The notes: generated from the letters alone by a model not told the origin. DNA of 64,000 bases from Mayamaea pseudoterrestris (GCA_027923505.1 BROI01000019.1:310001-374000); one strand, 5' to 3'. Numbered from the stretch's first letter, positions 21,496 to 31,111 are shown. A program made the numbers and translations.

Positions 21496-22123
21496 TGTTA
21501 CCGCCAACCCAGTTCGTAGTTGAAAGGAAGATAATGATGATGAAACAGTTGCACCTTGCAAGTTGTGCGGTGCACCACGCACCACGCATCGCCAGCGTCC
21601 CTCGTCGGAATGATCATCCGTCATAGGAATAGTCACGATTGCACGCACTTTATATATATTGATCAACTTCCGATGAACATCCAACTAGTGGAAACTTCTC
21701 CACATCTTCTTCACCACGTTTGCGATGCACCGTGTTGATTCCGTCAAACGTCAAACGTCAAACACCGTGGACTTGCAGCATCAATCTCCATCGCGAAAAC
21801 GTCGCATGCATGTTACGCATCACGCATCACACCTTCAGACAATGATTGTTCTTACATTTGGCTCGTTTTGGACAAGATTAGAAAGAAAGCTGTCAAATTC
21901 TTTGCCGTGACGAGGGGCGAAGTGAGATGTCGGAGGATTTCGCCAATGAGAAACGCTGCGACATCTTGACTACGCGACACAAAAAGGATCAAGACCCGAA
22001 AAGACGATTAGTTTTAGAATGCGTAGAATGCACAAAGGGTGTTTATATTTGAACTGCTATCTACGAAGTAGACGTGCAATGACTTGAGCAAGGCGTTATG
22101 CAATTTTGAATTATGAGGCTGCA
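21496..22123. other. Intergenic region upstream of GH99 gene
   Basis: 5' flank of the GH99 gene and 3' flank of the gene at 22124. Holds a short direct repeat (GTCAAAC three times, about 21745-21765) and CACGCAT repeats near 21818. No gene seen. Confidence 0.5.
21649..21659 (-). promoter_or_regulatory. Candidate TATA box of the GH99 gene
   Basis: Reading the minus strand gives ATATATATAAA about 155 bp before the ATG at 21495. Its position and orientation suit a core promoter; there is no transcript evidence. Confidence 0.35.
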
Positions 22124-22912
22124 CTAACAAAACGCAGAATAACTATCTGCGCATGACATGGGCGATTCAGGTTCCGTCGGAGCGACTGAAGCTTGACCTG
22201 AGAAGGAATCTGGCTCCGTGATGATACTCAGATGATCTTTCACCGCCTTGCTCGTCGTCAACATACTCGGCAACTTAAAGCTGTTACGACGCACTTGCTT
22301 GCGCATATTTAACGGACGCTGAGCAGCCGCATTTGGGCGCATTTGTTGTTGTGCAATATGTTTCAGCAGTCTTGGCTGCACGGTTCCTCCATGTGTAGTA
22401 TTCTCCTTGTCTGAATTCCTCATTAGCTTATCCTTGCTGGAGGATGGCTTAATACATTGTTGAGTTGCCGAATGGGACGCTTGCTCGCGAATACGCTCCA
22501 CGGCTTGCTTGGAATTCATGCAGGGCCCAAACTTTGTACTGCGCACCTCCTTTGCTGCAACGATTGGAAGCTTGTTGAGCTCAAAGTCTTTGACTTTGCC
22601 TTGCTCGTAGGCGAGGCTCATTTCTTGTGCACGAAGGCGGCTTAAAAACTCTTGGACTTCATGAGAGCGCTTGCCCACCAGCGACAGCACACCTGCGCCA
22701 AATTGGCTGCACGGGTTTGATGCTTCTGCAATTGCTCCTTCCATGCTCGCAAAAGATGCGTGAGCGCTGTCATTGTCATCCAAGTCGACGACATTTGACG
22801 TGCTGTTGAAGAAGGGAGCGGTAGCTTCGGGCAACGTGGCAAAGTCTCTGTTCTGCGTCTCATCTCCATGCATACATTCGTCAGGGAACTTGCTTTGTTG
22901 AGTGGCAATCAT
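22124..22912 (-). CDS. Hypothetical protein, 262 aa
   Basis: Not recognised. The ATG at 22912 opens a 262-codon frame with amino-acid use typical of the neighbouring genes. The sequence is hydrophilic and rich in Ser, Gln, Ala and Lys. A predicted helix at about residues 80-115 ('KRSHEVQEFLSRLRAQEMSLAYEQGKV') could form a short coiled coil. The rest looks disordered, with a basic patch near 200-215 ('RKQVRRNSFKL') resembling a phosphorylation or nuclear-localisation motif. No signal peptide or membrane helix. It could be a cell-cycle or cytoskeletal adaptor, but nothing in the sequence proves that. Confidence 0.6.
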   Translation of the reverse strand: MIATQQSKFPDECMHGDETQNRDFATLPEATAPFFNSTSNVVDLDDNDSAHASFASMEGAIAEASNPCSQFGAGVLSLVGKRSHEVQEFLSRLRAQEMSLAYEQGKVKDFELNKLPIVAAKEVRSTKFGPCMNSKQAVERIREQASHSATQQCIKPSSSKDKLMRNSDKENTTHGGTVQPRLLKHIAQQQMRPNAAAQRPLNMRKQVRRNSFKLPSMLTTSKAVKDHLSIITEPDSFSGQASVAPTEPESPMSCADSYSAFC

Positions 22913-23349
22913 TGTATGTTGCTACTTTCAGTCGACAAATGAATCAAGTACCTAGGAGTCGACGCAGGAAAATAAAGTTGTTGACTGTCTTCCGAGTTGG
23001 CTCAGATATGTCTTCAAAGATGGTCGGTCTCTGCTAGAAGATTACAGGATTTCAAATTATGGCAGATGTACTGTCAAGCTTCAGGATCATCCGAGATGCT
23101 CGCTGCTTTGTGACATGATGGAGGATGGAGGGATGTCGGTTTGTTGATTGTTGAATGTAAATCTTCGAAAGTTGTTTGAATTATTTAGCCAATTTTAGTG
23201 CCGCTTTGTTCCCTCCGACACGATTTTCACGCTGACGCGCGCTCGCGGCAGCTGGGCGGCGTTGAAGCCACGAGATCTTTGGGCGAAACCGTCCGAAAGA
23301 AGATGTCAATCCCAAGTCGGTCGCTTATTTCCTAAATTACCTTTGGACC
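22913..23349. promoter_or_regulatory. Divergent intergenic region
   Basis: These 437 bp separate the hypothetical gene (-) and the small plastid protein gene (+). A CCAAT-like box (AGCCAATTTT) lies near 23189, just before an AGTGCCGCTTTG element at about 23199-23210 that recurs in other spacers. No ORF of note. Confidence 0.35.
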
Positions 23350-23619
23350 ATGAAGTCGTTTATGCAATTGACCATTGCGCTTGTCGCAACATTTGCCCTT
23401 ACTTCGGCGTATGCACCCGTCGCATTCACCCCACGCACCTCCGCTACTTCCGTGAACCTTTTTGGTGGCAACAAGAAACCAGCCGGCAAGGGCAAGACGG
23501 AAGATTTCCTTGGAGGAAAGGGAGCCAAGATTACTGTACGCGAGGATGAAGACAATGCCATGTGGATTGAGGAACCAAAGGACAAGGACAAGAAGAAGCC
23601 AGCGCCAAAGAGAAAGTAG
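23350..23619 (+). CDS. Small plastid-targeted protein (89 aa), unknown function
   Basis: The start is the first ATG of the frame. Residues 1-20 form a signal peptide (MKSFMQLTIALVATFALTS) and the cleavage site reads TSAYAPVAF, a clear variant of the diatom ASAFAP motif. A Ser/Thr-rich transit-like segment follows, giving the bipartite import signal of complex plastids. The mature part is only about 50-55 residues: a Gly/Lys-rich 'NLFGGNKKPAGKGK', a short 'DFLGGKGAKITVREDEDNAMWIEE' core and a highly basic tail. There are no cysteines or membrane helices. It could be a small structural subunit of a plastid complex or a nucleic-acid binder; no family is recognised. Confidence 0.82.
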   Translation: MKSFMQLTIALVATFALTSAYAPVAFTPRTSATSVNLFGGNKKPAGKGKTEDFLGGKGAKITVREDEDNAMWIEEPKDKDKKKPAPKRK

Positions 23620-23770
23620 ATCCGTCCAGGAACATCAGAACTGGATGGATGCGCTATTAGTCACACACAACGACTTCTTCGCCACAATAACTGTGTATAT
23701 GCATATTTCTTAATGATTTCAACTCTAGAGATGACTTTATACATTATATTGCAACTAAAATTTGTGCTCG

Positions 23771-24797
23771 TCAACTCTCCTTGTCGTCGCTCGGCGCATC
23801 TTTACGTTTGCGGTACGGCAGACTCCATCCAAAGTTACTTGCCGCCTTGACCATTTGATTCCACGATGCCATTAGTTTCGTTTGCTCAACCGTTTCAGCC
23901 TTTAAGCATTCTCTTTCCGTCGCTGATACCCACGTTCTTTGATACATTCTCTTGGTTGCCGCCACTGCATCGGCCGACTGCTGAACAATCAGTTCGGCCA
24001 TGTTTTGAGCTTCCTGCAATGGATCATCTACCACCCGCGTCACTAATCCATATTCCATGGCTTCTTGCGCCGATAGGATGCGACCGGTCATTGTTAGTTC
24101 CTTGGCAATGTCTATCCTTACTAATTCGCGCAGAGTGACCGTAGCCGTCATATCTGGAATGAGTCCCCACTGTGTCGAACAGCGATCACAGCATTAGTAA
24201 AGCAAGCTAACATGTCCACTACATTCTCCATGATCTCCCAGTTGTAGCACTCACCTTGGCTTCCATGATTGCCAGTTTGCAGTCTGGACTTGCATATCTC
24301 ATATCCGCTCCAAGCGCAATCTGCATGCCACCACCAAAACACATGCCATGCAGCGAGCAAATCACTGGCACTGGCAAGTCACGCCATATATAGGCAACAT
24401 CTTGCGCCAAATTTGCAACTGCGTCGTTTGGTTTCTGTAACAGCTCCTTGGATGTTTGCATGACGTTTAAATTCATCATGGATCCAATATCCAAGCCAGT
24501 GCAAAAGGCCTTGCCCTTGCCTGATAAAATGACAGCTCGAAGCTTCTTGTTTTGTAATGATTCAGTCTTGAGTGCATTGGCAGCGTCACGAATGGCGTGA
24601 AACATTGAAAGATCCAGCGCGTTGCGTTTGTCGGGGCGATTGAGTTGGACGTGAGCAATCGTACCGGCATCGTTAAACGTCGTTTCGACGCGAGGAGGCG
24701 ATAATGAGGTAGATGAGTATCTTGATAAGACTTGGCAATATGATAGCGGACGAGTCCGCATGCCCGTGCGAAGAGACAGCAGCGGCCAAGACGCCAT
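23771..24797 (-). CDS. Enoyl-CoA hydratase/isomerase (crotonase) family protein, probably mitochondrial
   Basis: Exons 24797-24255 and 24169-23771 with an 85-bp GT-AG intron; 313 residues. The crotonase fold is shown by 'AHVQLNRPDKRNALDLSMF', 'RAVILSGKGKAFCTGLDI' (oxyanion-hole region), 'PVICSLHGMCFGGGMQIALGAD' and 'EAKWGLIPDM' across the splice, ending with 'AMEYGLVTRVVDDP'. These enzymes act on acyl-CoA thioesters in beta-oxidation or related degradation; the exact reaction cannot be read from sequence. The N-terminal 30 residues are rich in Arg, Ser and Leu without acids ('RTGMRTRPLSYCQVLSRYSS'), a typical mitochondrial presequence. The C-terminus (DKES) is not a peroxisomal PTS1. It is divergent with the PNGase gene (182 bp between start codons). 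Confidence 0.92.
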
Positions 24798-24979
24798 GGT
24801 CGCAGAATTGTGGAGGAAAAGCGGCGAGTTGTCACACTTTTCAATGCCGCTTACATTACATATGCCTCAACCAAGTCTCGTTCCGACATAAGTGCTGCCC
24901 GCGCGATGGTCGAGCTGCCACCATGGAAGAAGAAAAACAAGTCAACGGCAGGTTCTCGTAGCACGCAAATAAGCTCACG
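24798..24979. promoter_or_regulatory. Head-to-head intergenic region, crotonase / PNGase
   Basis: 182 bp between divergent start codons. Contains TTTTCAATGCCGCTT near 24836-24850, resembling the TTTTCACTGCCGCTT of the 35190-35355 spacer. Confidence 0.35.
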
Positions 24980-26755
24980 ATGAGAAACATATGCAATCCA
25001 ATGGACTCTAACGCCAGACTTGTGAAGCTGCTACTAGTATTGGCTTTTCATTCCACTTTTTCATTGAGCAGTTCTATCTTCCAGTCCACGCGAACGTCTA
25101 CGACGAACCGCCACGTTGCGGAAGCAAGCGACAGGCGTCGGGGTTGGATACAGCCGCAGACAGCAATGGCGGCGACAGATACCTACAACGTAAAAGCTGC
25201 AGTTGCAACGACAGATACGAAGCCATCGGTGCATATGCAGTTGAATCCCCCAGCGCTTACCTCGAGTTCTGCCACGGAACAATTAGACGCTCCCACAGAA
25301 CCTTCACCTCCATCCAAGGACAACAGCAGACCGACGATCATAACGGTCCATTCTTTCAAAGATATGACGGGAAAGGAGTGGAAGGCGCTCAATACGTCAA
25401 AGCGAAAGTTCTTGGCCTTTTTGCAGTACCATCAAATATCGGCATTGATGTCGCAAATTGAAACAAAGCGCTATACAAGTCAACCAAAAGGCAGCATCGA
25501 GTCAACACGACAGGAGCCAGGGACATGCCAAATGAGCAGTAGCAGTGATATTGACAATACTGATGCTGTTTCTGACTTCGAATCAACAATTCCATATCAA
25601 CGTGACGAGTGGCGACGACTCTGGAAACTTGGTCGGCTGTTGACGGATCGCACCGAGCTGCTGGCCGTCTATCCCAGCGATTACGACCAGTCGAGCAACA
25701 GCGAGAACGATTCACCAGCCAGTACTACGCAACAATATGCAGCAGCGCGATCACGAGGCGGCTTTACCGACTTACTTGGCCTATACACGGATCGACTTTC
25801 GGCAATTTTACAGGATGAGCTGGAACAGGATGCAACGTCAGGAAAACACAACAACAAAAATGACAGTACCAGCTTGCTACTTGCGTGGCTGCAGAAGCAC
25901 TATGGCTACCGGAATACCATGCGACTTGTCAACAACGGTGCAGATCGTTCCGAAACTGAACTGAAAAAGCACTGGAAGCACTTCTTGGAGTGGTTTCGAC
26001 GCGAGTTTCCGTACTACTATGATCGATGCGAAACATGCGGTGCGTCAATGAAGGAACAGAATGCTGCTTGCCAAGATCAAGATGCGATCGAGCCCGTGGC
26101 TATAGAAACGTTGGAACATCATGACGATGAAACAGACGACGATCATCCAACATTTATTGGCTACATTTATCCAACAAGCAGAGAACTTGACGGTAAGGCA
26201 AGTCGAACTGAACTATATCGCTGCCACAAGTGCTCCTCCTTTACACGATTTCCACGCTTCAACTCGGCCCGACACGTTTTGGAGAGTCGACGTGGCCGAT
26301 GCGGTGAATACAGCATGTTGCTGTACCGAATTCTGCGTGCGTTGAATTATCACTGTCGATGGGTCGTGGACTGGGCTGATCATGTTTGGGCCGAAGTAGC
26401 CATGGAAGATGCTGACGGCGTATCAAGATGGGTTCATTTGGATCCATGCGAGGCTGCTGTCGATGAGAATCTGCTCTACCAAGGCTGGGGCAAGAAGCAA
26501 ACGTATATATTGGCTTTTTATGCGCCGCCTTTGAACAAGTTTGCTGATGTAACATTTGATGACGAGCTAGAATGGCATCATATATCGATGGCTGAACATC
26601 CATTAATCGAGGATGTGACGCAATCATACACTAGCGACTCATGGGAGACGATAAACCAACGACGTGACGAGAGCCCAGAGCAAGTTCATACTGCCATTCA
26701 CAGGGCAACTTCTGATTTGCATCAAAAATTGGCAAGTTACTATCATGTGGACTGA
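24980..26755 (+). CDS. Peptide:N-glycanase (PNGase, Png1/NGLY1 type) with apparent signal peptide
   Basis: A 591-residue intronless gene. PNGase removes N-glycans from misfolded glycoproteins. The transglutaminase-like core is unmistakable: 'RGRCGEYSMLLYRILRALNY' with nucleophile Cys441, 'WADHVWAEV' with His468, and 'WVHLDPCEAAVDENLLYQGWGKK' with Asp488. The Cys-His spacing (27) equals that of yeast and human enzymes. Two CxxC pairs (near 350-353 and 415-418) are the structural zinc site. Upstream are about 300 residues of Ser/Thr-rich and helical sequence, without a PUB domain. Residues 10-30 ('RLVKLLLVLAFHSTFSLSSS') look like a signal peptide or anchor, unusual because PNGase normally works in the cytosol. 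A downstream Met near residue 62 could give a cytosolic form. Confidence 0.93.
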   Translation: MRNICNPMDSNARLVKLLLVLAFHSTFSLSSSIFQSTRTSTTNRHVAEASDRRRGWIQPQTAMAATDTYNVKAAVATTDTKPSVHMQLNPPALTSSSATEQLDAPTEPSPPSKDNSRPTIITVHSFKDMTGKEWKALNTSKRKFLAFLQYHQISALMSQIETKRYTSQPKGSIESTRQEPGTCQMSSSSDIDNTDAVSDFESTIPYQRDEWRRLWKLGRLLTDRTELLAVYPSDYDQSSNSENDSPASTTQQYAAARSRGGFTDLLGLYTDRLSAILQDELEQDATSGKHNNKNDSTSLLLAWLQKHYGYRNTMRLVNNGADRSETELKKHWKHFLEWFRREFPYYYDRCETCGASMKEQNAACQDQDAIEPVAIETLEHHDDETDDDHPTFIGYIYPTSRELDGKASRTELYRCHKCSSFTRFPRFNSARHVLESRRGRCGEYSMLLYRILRALNYHCRWVVDWADHVWAEVAMEDADGVSRWVHLDPCEAAVDENLLYQGWGKKQTYILAFYAPPLNKFADVTFDDELEWHHISMAEHPLIEDVTQSYTSDSWETINQRRDESPEQVHTAIHRATSDLHQKLASYYHVD

Positions 26756-26980
26756 GAACTTGTCGCACCAGAAAATGCAGCTCCGCTGCTTGGTGGGTGG
26801 TTCTAGGCATGTGACGCACTGCATCACTGCATAATCGCATTGTAACTCCGCACAGAAGGACCTTATAAGGCAGGAAAGCAAGAAGACAAGAATAGAGACT
26901 ATAATTTTATAGCAATTCAGATACTTAACAGCAATAAAAAACTTCGGTTCCTTGACCAAGTGGATCGCCTACATTTTCTT

Positions 26981-27631
26981 CTAATTCGTCGACTCCCTCA
27001 CTGCAATTTCTCGTCCCTTAATATCCATTCCATTCAATTGTTCCAACGCCTTCATGCCATCCTCTCGTTTCCTTAGCGTCACAAATCCAAAGCCCTTGGG
27101 CCGGCCAGTATCATCGCGCACCAAGCTAACATCACCAACTGGTCCAACTTCCGAAAAGACTTGCTTCAAATCTTCCTCCGTACATTCGAAGGAAATGTTA
27201 CCAACGTATAGTTTGATCTCACCCAGATACTTTGGATCTCGTCCTTCCTGAATATTTGTTTGAATGCGCTCGCGCTCCAAGTCGGGCAGCTCCACCAGTT
27301 GGAAGCCATTTCGAACGCGCATGATGCGGTCCTTGCTTTGGAACCAGGAATGTCCACAGACGGTGCATTCGAGACGGCGACTGTTGGAGACTCCCAAGTC
27401 TTGTTCGTCAATGAGATAGGATGTTTGGCAGCGGCCGCAGCGAACGTATGATGGTGGTTGCGTTGATGTTGCTGTTGCTGATGATGGTGCTGCAGAGGCG
27501 TCGGGTGATGGACTTGAACATAGTTTGGATTGCGATGTTGAGGATATTAATGTAGATTGTAGCGACAATGGAGACACTGTAAAGGCGGATACGCCTTGTA
27601 GCAATGCCAGCAACGCACAAAGTCGGTACAT
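26981..27631 (-). CDS. Plastid-targeted zinc-ribbon + RRM RNA-binding protein
   Basis: A 216-residue protein; the first ATG of the frame is 27631. The N-terminus (MYRLCALLALLQGVSAFTVSP) is a signal peptide ending in an ASAFAP-like SAFT site, then a Ser/Ala/Thr-rich transit region, so plastid import is likely. Residues of about 63-98 form a two-CxxC zinc ribbon ('VRCGRCQTSYLIDE' ... 'LECTVCGHSWF') very like the bacterial MJ0042 type. Residues of about 135-212 are a canonical RRM: RNP2 'KLYVGNISF', RNP1 'KGFGFVTL', and a helix 'MKALEQLNGMDI'. This resembles plant chloroplast ribonucleoproteins that stabilise or edit plastid RNA, but with a bacterial-type ribbon added. It is divergent with the gene at 27857 (225 bp). 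Confidence 0.88.
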   Translation of the reverse strand: MYRLCALLALLQGVSAFTVSPLSLQSTLISSTSQSKLCSSPSPDASAAPSSATATSTQPPSYVRCGRCQTSYLIDEQDLGVSNSRRLECTVCGHSWFQSKDRIMRVRNGFQLVELPDLERERIQTNIQEGRDPKYLGEIKLYVGNISFECTEEDLKQVFSEVGPVGDVSLVRDDTGRPKGFGFVTLRKREDGMKALEQLNGMDIKGREIAVRESTN

Positions 27632-27856
27632 TATGCTATACGCGTGGTTCAAGATGCACGCTTAAAATGCACAGCGATGTGATGAGGAAGCGTTTTCTGT
27701 GAAAACGTGCGGCTATGACAGAAGTAACGATGTGACATTGTTCACCATTGCGACATCAGCTTGGCGACGCACTCTTTCTCACCATGAACACAATTGCCGT
27801 CGCTACCAAAGCTCCGTGCTCGTTATACTATATGCTTTCGGTGATCAACCTTTACC

Positions 27857-29584
27857 ATGACCGACGTAGCTACAGCCAATAGTAACATGAATCGCAAGCG
27901 AGCCCGAGATACCGCGTCGCCCAAGCCAATGTCAGCGCCGCCTCCTTCGTCAAGTCGCATCTCTGCTGCCATGACGCAGCAGGAGCATCATCGGGCCGAA
28001 CAAGTACTGGATCCAGGCAGCCGCAATGCCGCTTTGAATGAACTACTGATTCAGTCGATGTCGCTAGATCGGAGTGGAAGTGCGCTAGCGAGTGATGTTA
28101 TTTTAAAGGCGCTTGCCAAAGTTGTGCTTGATGACGTTAATGAAGGTAGCGAGAATGACTTGCTCGATGCTACTAACAACGACGACGACAAGCCCGTGCT
28201 GCAAGCTTCTCAAGTTTGGATCAAGGCTCCCACGAAACGGACAGAAGATCTAGCAAAGAAATTCCAAAGCAAGCTATCCAACCAAGGCATGATAAGTTTG
28301 CATCAAAAGAGCAGCAACAGCAAGGACACGATGCAAACGCTTCAAGTCATTCTCATGATTATTCGCAACTATTCCTACGTTTCGTCTAATTTGCGCTTGC
28401 TGGCTTACTCGACGGATGTCATTGATGTACTGGTTGGCTGTCTCTACGAAAATTACGATTACAATGCCGGTGCATCAACGACGACTGCTTCCACCGACGA
28501 TTCATCCAGCAGCATGGCCCAGTCGGCCCTTCAAACACTGTTGCACCTGGCACCGACGCTGGACTGGACGGGCCAGAAACTGGTCACGGACCGACTATTC
28601 TACGCGCCAAACGCGGAGAGCTACCCAGTGCCGGCGAGCGACGCGGAAACAGAGTTTGGTCAGCTTGCCAATGCCGCTAGCTGGGGATGGATGGGATTAC
28701 ACTTGGCCAGGCGCTTTGACGCTCGAGATGATGTCATGACTTTTGACAATAGCAATAATGCAGGCGCTGGCATTGGCGGCGGTAATGCCAACACTACTGC
28801 TAGTGCTGCCAATAGTTCCATGCCGATGCAGGATTTTGTGCTGGCGCTCACTGGTCCACGCTACTTGGCCAGCACGTGGAGCATTTTTGCCGGCTTGACT
28901 CACATTTTTACAACCATTCCAGCTCCGCCGCGACAGACCATTCTTTTGGGCTTGGACTTGCTGCAAGAGTTTGTGAGCCAGGCGCGCATTGGATTGGTGG
29001 GTGACGTTGGCGTTGCCGAGTCAAACAGTAGTGTACACAATGTCCCTACTCTCCGAGCCGTTCTAGTGCACATGCCAAATGCCATGCTGGAATGCTTATT
29101 GGAGTGTTTGTATGTGCCGCGATATGGTCCAAGTTCTTGGGACAAGCAGAACATTGCAAATCGACCAAACAACAATAACAACAGCAAGCAGCCACAAGGA
29201 TACGAGCCAACTGTTGACACGGAACTGCGCGATCGTGCGCTCCAAGTCTTGGTGCCGCTCATGGAACTGGATTCGCCGCGCATGGCAGCAAAGCTGGGCT
29301 GTCGATCAAACGGACAAGCTCGCTTGGACTTGTACAATGCGATTGTTCCCATTCTAACGTCAACCGTTCCAGAAGCAAGTACGCATGCCTCGCACTTTTT
29401 GCGCGAACTGAGCAAGGCGCCTGAGAATCGCATTGGTTTCGAATATGTGCAGGAGCGATTGGTGGAGCTGGCGAGTCGGAATCAGCGCGTGGCGCAACTG
29501 GTTTGGAATCATTTGTACGTGAAACCAGTGGTGATCAATGAGACAAAGGAGGCGTCGAGCTTTGCTAGTGCTGGTCATGATTAG
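27857..29584 (+). CDS. Armadillo-like helical protein, possibly SWI/SNF (ARID/BAF250-related)
   Basis: 575 residues, intronless. The first 60 residues are basic and low complexity ('NRKRARDTASPKP', a likely nuclear signal). The remainder is a chain of amphipathic helices: 'TLQVILMIIRNYSYVSSNLRLLAYSTDVIDVLVGCLY', 'ALQTLLHLAPTLDWTG', 'RQTILLGLDLLQEFV', 'MLECLLECLYVP', 'ALQVLVPLMELDSPRMAAKLG' and 'ASHFLRELSKAPENRIGF' (each cited in part). 'ILMIIRNYSYVSSNLRLLA' recalls the helical core of SWI/SNF subunits related to ARID1/ARID2/Rsc9, where a similar 'LRNLS...N...LA' block occurs. That is a resemblance, not proof, and no ARID DNA-binding domain is present. A general HEAT/armadillo scaffold is the safe reading. 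Confidence 0.65.
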   Translation: MTDVATANSNMNRKRARDTASPKPMSAPPPSSSRISAAMTQQEHHRAEQVLDPGSRNAALNELLIQSMSLDRSGSALASDVILKALAKVVLDDVNEGSENDLLDATNNDDDKPVLQASQVWIKAPTKRTEDLAKKFQSKLSNQGMISLHQKSSNSKDTMQTLQVILMIIRNYSYVSSNLRLLAYSTDVIDVLVGCLYENYDYNAGASTTTASTDDSSSSMAQSALQTLLHLAPTLDWTGQKLVTDRLFYAPNAESYPVPASDAETEFGQLANAASWGWMGLHLARRFDARDDVMTFDNSNNAGAGIGGGNANTTASAANSSMPMQDFVLALTGPRYLASTWSIFAGLTHIFTTIPAPPRQTILLGLDLLQEFVSQARIGLVGDVGVAESNSSVHNVPTLRAVLVHMPNAMLECLLECLYVPRYGPSSWDKQNIANRPNNNNNSKQPQGYEPTVDTELRDRALQVLVPLMELDSPRMAAKLGCRSNGQARLDLYNAIVPILTSTVPEASTHASHFLRELSKAPENRIGFEYVQERLVELASRNQRVAQLVWNHLYVKPVVINETKEASSFASAGHD

Positions 29585-29827
29585 CTGGTAATCTTCACGT
29601 TATTCATTCCTCTTATTCTTGTGCATATAGCTGGTTTTGTGCCTATCTCTTCCAATTGATGCAGGGAAAGAGTTTCGCATGTCTCCCCGGTATTAAATGT
29701 CACACCGATATTCACATTGTTCGACCATGGTGACAACACAAAACTGCGCAGCCGTTCGTTGTAAATTGTCAACGTTTTATCTACTGATCATATACTTTGG
29801 TCTGCTAATCCATTACACAAATAAGCC

Positions 29828-31111
29828 ATGCAGCATAATGAAGATGACATTCAGCAAAAGCCGCAAGCTCGTCGCGATGGCAGCAAACGTCAAAAGGGTG
29901 TTCGCTTTGCCAGTCAAAACACTGTCCATACCCTGAAGCGACCACTTGATGACCCGGCCATGGACCAAACCATGCACTCCGGCAGTGCTCATCGAAAGCA
30001 AAAGAGGCCGCGTACTGGTGCCGCTAATGGTGTCGATGATGCTGACGAGTCAGAAGATGATGATGCAGTGGACCAGATGATTTTGGAGGATGACGCAGTT
30101 GACTCTCCCAATGACTTGGTACTCAGCGAACGAGAACTGCTGAGAGCCAAGGAAAAGCGGCGCGAGAAGCGAGAAGCTGGCCTCGATGACGATGACGAAG
30201 CTGCCTACGAATCGACCAAGATTGACCGCACCACAAGCCTGGCAGCCGAAGGCGTGACCTTTGAACCCTTTAACATGGACAAGGAAGGCTCCGATGGTAC
30301 CGGCTACTTTGACGGAGATACATACGTCTTTCGAAAGCGCACCGAGGACGAGGAGCCGGATGCCTGGTTGGAGAGTCTGCGGGAGGAGAATGGGCGAGGT
30401 GCAGCGCTATATGCCAGCGCGAAGGACAATGACAGCGAGAGCGAAACAGAGGATGGTAGCGTTAGAATGGATGATTTGGACAAGAACGACTTGTATGCTA
30501 CCATTATTCCCTTGGTGAGCGACACGGAAACCATCATGCAGGCTATTATACGGTACGGCAACCTTGTCAAGCGAAAAACTGGTGCAAAACGTCAGCAGCA
30601 GCAAGCGATTGGTCAGCAGGACCCTTCCATGGAGGCCATCACGCTTGCACAGGATTCATTGAACTCCTTGACGCAGGCATCAAGTGCATTGATGCTTCAG
30701 GGTCAAGTGGATATATATCAAATGACGCGCAATCAAATACTGGCTGCTATTGGTGGCGACGATGGCGATGGCAACGACGACAGTCAAGCTACTCTTTACC
30801 AACAAGATACGAACAAGGTTTCCTCACCCAAAGAAGTTGTACAGTGGGAGTATCAAGGCAGCCAAGACGGCCAAATACATGGACCATACTCGACGTCAAA
30901 CATGCGAGAATGGATTCAGGCTGGTTATTTTGTTGGACCATCGGCAGTCGATGTTCGATATATAGCAGAACGTGAACGACAATCGACGGCACAGGAAGAT
31001 CTACTAAACGATTTGGAGAGTGACGATGATGAAGACAAGAAGACGACTACTGAGACTGTGCGAGGCGAGTGGATCAAATCGGATCAGGTAGACTTTTCGA
31101 GATTTGGATGA
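29828..31111 (+). CDS. CD2BP2/LIN1 homologue, U5 snRNP GYF-domain protein
   Basis: 427 residues, intronless. The protein belongs to the U5 snRNP-associated 52K/CD2BP2/Lin1 family that takes part in tri-snRNP assembly for splicing. Diagnostic parts are the N-terminal basic block ('KGVRFASQNTVHTLKRP'), the family-specific 'GVTFEPFNMDKEGSDGTGYFD' with 'TYVFRKRTEDEEPDAWLESL', and a C-terminal GYF domain ('VQWEYQGSQDGQIHGPYSTSNM', then 'REWIQAGYFVGPSAVDVRYI') where the conserved W, GPYS and GYF residues form the proline-rich-peptide pocket. Between them is a Glu/Asp-rich region. Confidence 0.93.
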   Translation: MQHNEDDIQQKPQARRDGSKRQKGVRFASQNTVHTLKRPLDDPAMDQTMHSGSAHRKQKRPRTGAANGVDDADESEDDDAVDQMILEDDAVDSPNDLVLSERELLRAKEKRREKREAGLDDDDEAAYESTKIDRTTSLAAEGVTFEPFNMDKEGSDGTGYFDGDTYVFRKRTEDEEPDAWLESLREENGRGAALYASAKDNDSESETEDGSVRMDDLDKNDLYATIIPLVSDTETIMQAIIRYGNLVKRKTGAKRQQQQAIGQQDPSMEAITLAQDSLNSLTQASSALMLQGQVDIYQMTRNQILAAIGGDDGDGNDDSQATLYQQDTNKVSSPKEVVQWEYQGSQDGQIHGPYSTSNMREWIQAGYFVGPSAVDVRYIAERERQSTAQEDLLNDLESDDDEDKKTTTETVRGEWIKSDQVDFSRFG

